DNA from: Cordilura impudica
Taxonomy: Eukaryota; Arthropoda; Insecta; Diptera; Scathophagidae
Direction of reading: 5' to 3'
Assembly: GCA_963682025.1 (NCBI GenBank)
Contig: OY821519.1
Location: 65,466,783-65,530,782 of the forward strand
Length of the DNA: 64,000 nt
Positions 62,088-64,000 of the stretch are shown piece by piece. The notes below the pieces were generated by a model. That model had not been told where the DNA came from. It did not search any database and saw only the letters and a list, made by a program, of their open reading frames with translations. Within the stretch, counting starts at the first letter, position 1. Each line of letters starts with the position of its first letter. The position numbers and the translations under genes are program-made.

Positions 62088-62644
62088 ATATGTATGTATA
62101 TATATATATAAAAGCGAAAGTATCAATGTTTGTTTGTTTATAGCTCATAGGAGGCTAAACCATTGAACCGATCCTCCCATACAAATTAATTATTCAATAT
62201 CAATACCTCGCGTACTATAACAGAGACAGCTATGCAAATTTGTAAAGGTCATCTATTATTGATGTGAGTAGTCGGACAAAAATGGGCGGAGTAGGGCCGA
62301 TGGGCATGGCACTCCCTATACAAAGTAAATACTAAATGTCAAATAACTGGATTTTTATGGACACTTTGTACGAGTCCATAAGATATTGATGTGAGTATTC
62401 AGATAAAAAAGTGGGCGGGATAGGATTAGTGGGTGTGGCACATCCTACACAAAAAATTATTAAGTACTATTCAGTCTTGAATCTTTTGACATTAATTACC
62501 AATATGGGCGGAATCGCTAAATTTAAACATCAGTAAAATCAAAAATCGGCAAAAAACAAAAATAAGCAAGACAAAAATAGCGAAAATCAAAAATCAATGA
62601 AATAAAAAATTCCCAAACGATATTCTTAACGCAAGGCCCATCGT

Positions 62645-62781
62645 TAAGTGCTGACGGAATTAGTTTGAAAAATCTATGTTCTTCTCATGGGCAGCTATAT
62701 GTAGCTTGCTCCAGAGTAGGAACGCCGAAAAATTTCATAATTTTTACACCAGATGAAAAAACACAAAGTATTGTATATTAG
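62645..62781 (+). pseudogene. Helitron helicase C-terminus (PIF1-like motif VI)
   Basis: GISLKNLCSSHGQLYVACSR then VGTPKNFIIFTPDEKTQS and IVY-stop. SHGQLYVACSRVG is the last helicase motif of RepHel proteins. Only about 45 residues survive. Confidence 0.72.
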
Positions 62782-63247
62782 TCTGTGTTCACACAAGGCA
62801 ATTTTTGTTCCGAAATTTTTGAGTTTATAGGAGACAGGGGAAAGAAGAGAGGTATTTGGTATGGAGTTGCTTGTACTCGGCAACTCGTTTTTTTGTGCCA
62901 TTCGTAAACATGCAATTAGCTGCGGCTTATTATTTGACATTTCTTTTTATCCTTTGTTTCGCTGTGAAAAATTATTATTATTATTTCATTTATTTTATTA
63001 TTTTTTTTTATTATTTCAGTTTTTCTTTGACTTAACTTTTTTCACGTAAAAAAATTTTTTACTTTGAACCAATAATAAATTCTTTTTACACAAACTAATA
63101 AAGTGAACTGTCAAAAATGTAAGAATTTGAAAACAAAAGAAAACGAAAAGTTGCGGCAATAAATATCTCTGTGTGAACATTAAGGCTATTGTAAAAGAGA
63201 ATTGAAAAAAAGTTGTGCAACAAAAATTGCCTTGTGTGAACCCAGAC
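62781..63247. mobile_element. MITE with ~29-bp TIRs and TTA duplication
   Basis: Left GTCTGTGTTCACACAAGGC, right, reversed, GTCTGGGTTCACACAAGGC, both continuing AATTTTTGTT. TTA at 62778-62780 and 63248-63250 is a 3-bp duplication typical of PIF/Harbinger. It inserted in the stop codon region of the Helitron helicase relic. Confidence 0.82.
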
Positions 63248-63361
63248 TTAGCAAGCAATGAAATAAAAAAATTAAAGAAAAAAATAAAATAAATTGTTTT
63301 AATTGCACATTACAAATCATAAATAATCATAAATTGATTATGAAAACATACTTGTTCTTAA

Positions 63362-63658
63362 AGGCCTAGTTAGCCACACGTTGTTAAAATGTAACCGTAT
63401 CGTAGCGTAACGTTGGCAATTTGAGCAATTACAGAACGCAAAAAAACAAACCAGCATGTTGCTGTGTATAATTAACCAAACTTTATCAGCTGTTCACAAA
63501 TTTCACGTACAAACGTAACAAAAATCTAAAATCAACAGAAGCTAACGATACGATACGTTAAGCTTAAGTTGGGTAAGCATATGTTTTTCATAAGACAGGT
63601 TGAATCAGCTGATTCGGGCTGATTCGCGCCGTCACCATTACGCGTGGCTAACTAGGCT
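63362..63658. mobile_element. 297-bp MITE with TTAA duplication
   Basis: Ends AGGCCTAGTTAGCCACACG and, at the right reversed, AGCCTAGTTAGCCACGCG, flanked by TTAA at 63358-63361 and 63659-63662. A TTAA duplication suggests mobilisation by a piggyBac-like enzyme. Confidence 0.75.
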
Positions 63659-63662
63659 TTAA

Positions 63663-64000
63663 GTCTTGGTTTCAATTTTAGAGTATAATTTTTATGAAAT
63701 TTTTTCAAATGAAGGACATAAGCGAAGAGTATGAAAAGTTGCCGTTAAGTTATTAGAGGTTGGAAAAATATTAAAATTTTATCAAGTCCATCGTGAATAC
63801 CAAATGAAGAAATTATAATACCCAAATCAGGACGTTCAAAAAGCGATAGTCAAACGAACTGAAAAGAAAGCAGAGTCACTGCTTATAAAATTTTACAATG
63901 ATGGAGGAACTAATAGCCATTTGTTGAAAAAAAAAACTTTTCTGAAATTATACCCAATTGTTTTCGAAGTTTTGTATTTAATAACAAACATGAAAATATG
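63663..64000. other. Window end, unassigned
   Basis: No gene, repeat or motif recognised. Confidence 0.5.

Larger units (their letters stand above)
62095..63355 (+). mobile_element. Internally deleted autonomous-type Helitron remnant
   Basis: The start TATATATATAAAAGCGAAAG followed by GTTTGTTTATAGCTCATAGG and CTAAACCATTGAACCGAT resembles the 5' region of fly Helitrons. About 480 bp later the C-terminus of a Helitron helicase appears. The exact ends were not found, and the 3' part is interrupted by a MITE at 62781. Confidence 0.5.

Noticed and set aside
62695..62940. 81-codon minus-strand frame
   Set aside because: Antisense to the Helitron helicase relic and the MITE end.

Overview
This window is AT-rich nuclear DNA of a higher (brachyceran) fly. 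The evidence is two recognisable fly-type genes with spliceosomal introns, short GT-AG introns next to very long ones, and an exceptional load of dipteran transposable elements. I cannot name the species; a calyptrate such as a blowfly or house-fly relative is a guess from genome style.

Host genes. (1) The 3' part of an msl-3 orthologue (MSL dosage-compensation complex, MRG domain) runs on the + strand as three exons (253-893, 958-1042, 7914-8172). Its 6.9-kb last intron is filled by an intact jockey-like non-LTR retrotransposon flanked by two Helitrons, plus a hAT relic. (2) A form3/INF2-type formin runs on the - strand from 34438 down to 16339 in eleven phase-consistent exons: end of the FH3 region, FH1, complete FH2, then a tail of about 1,100 residues. 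Its N-terminal exons were not found, so the next intron probably runs to or past 64000. The two genes are convergent, with about 8 kb of repeats between their stop codons.

Mobile layer. Between 8.2 and 16.3 kb: a Transib element with precise ends (CACAGTG termini, 5-bp TSD CGACG), a fold-back, an AAAATGA-type array, a satellite of about 115 bp and a Helitron. Inside form3 introns: a terminal-repeat family (here Z) carrying different tandem arrays, a recurrent repeat of about 750 bp (here Y), a fold-back element with 9-bp TSD and a FLYWCH-domain relic, LINE relics and Helitrons. From 34.4 to 64 kb: Z with a 21-bp array of 1.3 kb, a 3.75-kb DNA transposon with TIRs of about 570 bp and TSD TATT, a second Transib interrupted by a DD41D mariner, a hAT element interrupted by a Helitron, a TA-flanked MITE (here X) holding three later insertions including an intact DD41D mariner, long TTTTTAAGAAAAGGTAC-like arrays, a Helitron helicase relic and two MITEs.

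Many insertions are nested and bounded by target-site duplications, so their order can be read directly. I saw no rRNA, tRNA, CRISPR or prokaryotic feature. Exon limits come from reading splice sites and phase by eye; family names come from remembered motifs, not from searches.
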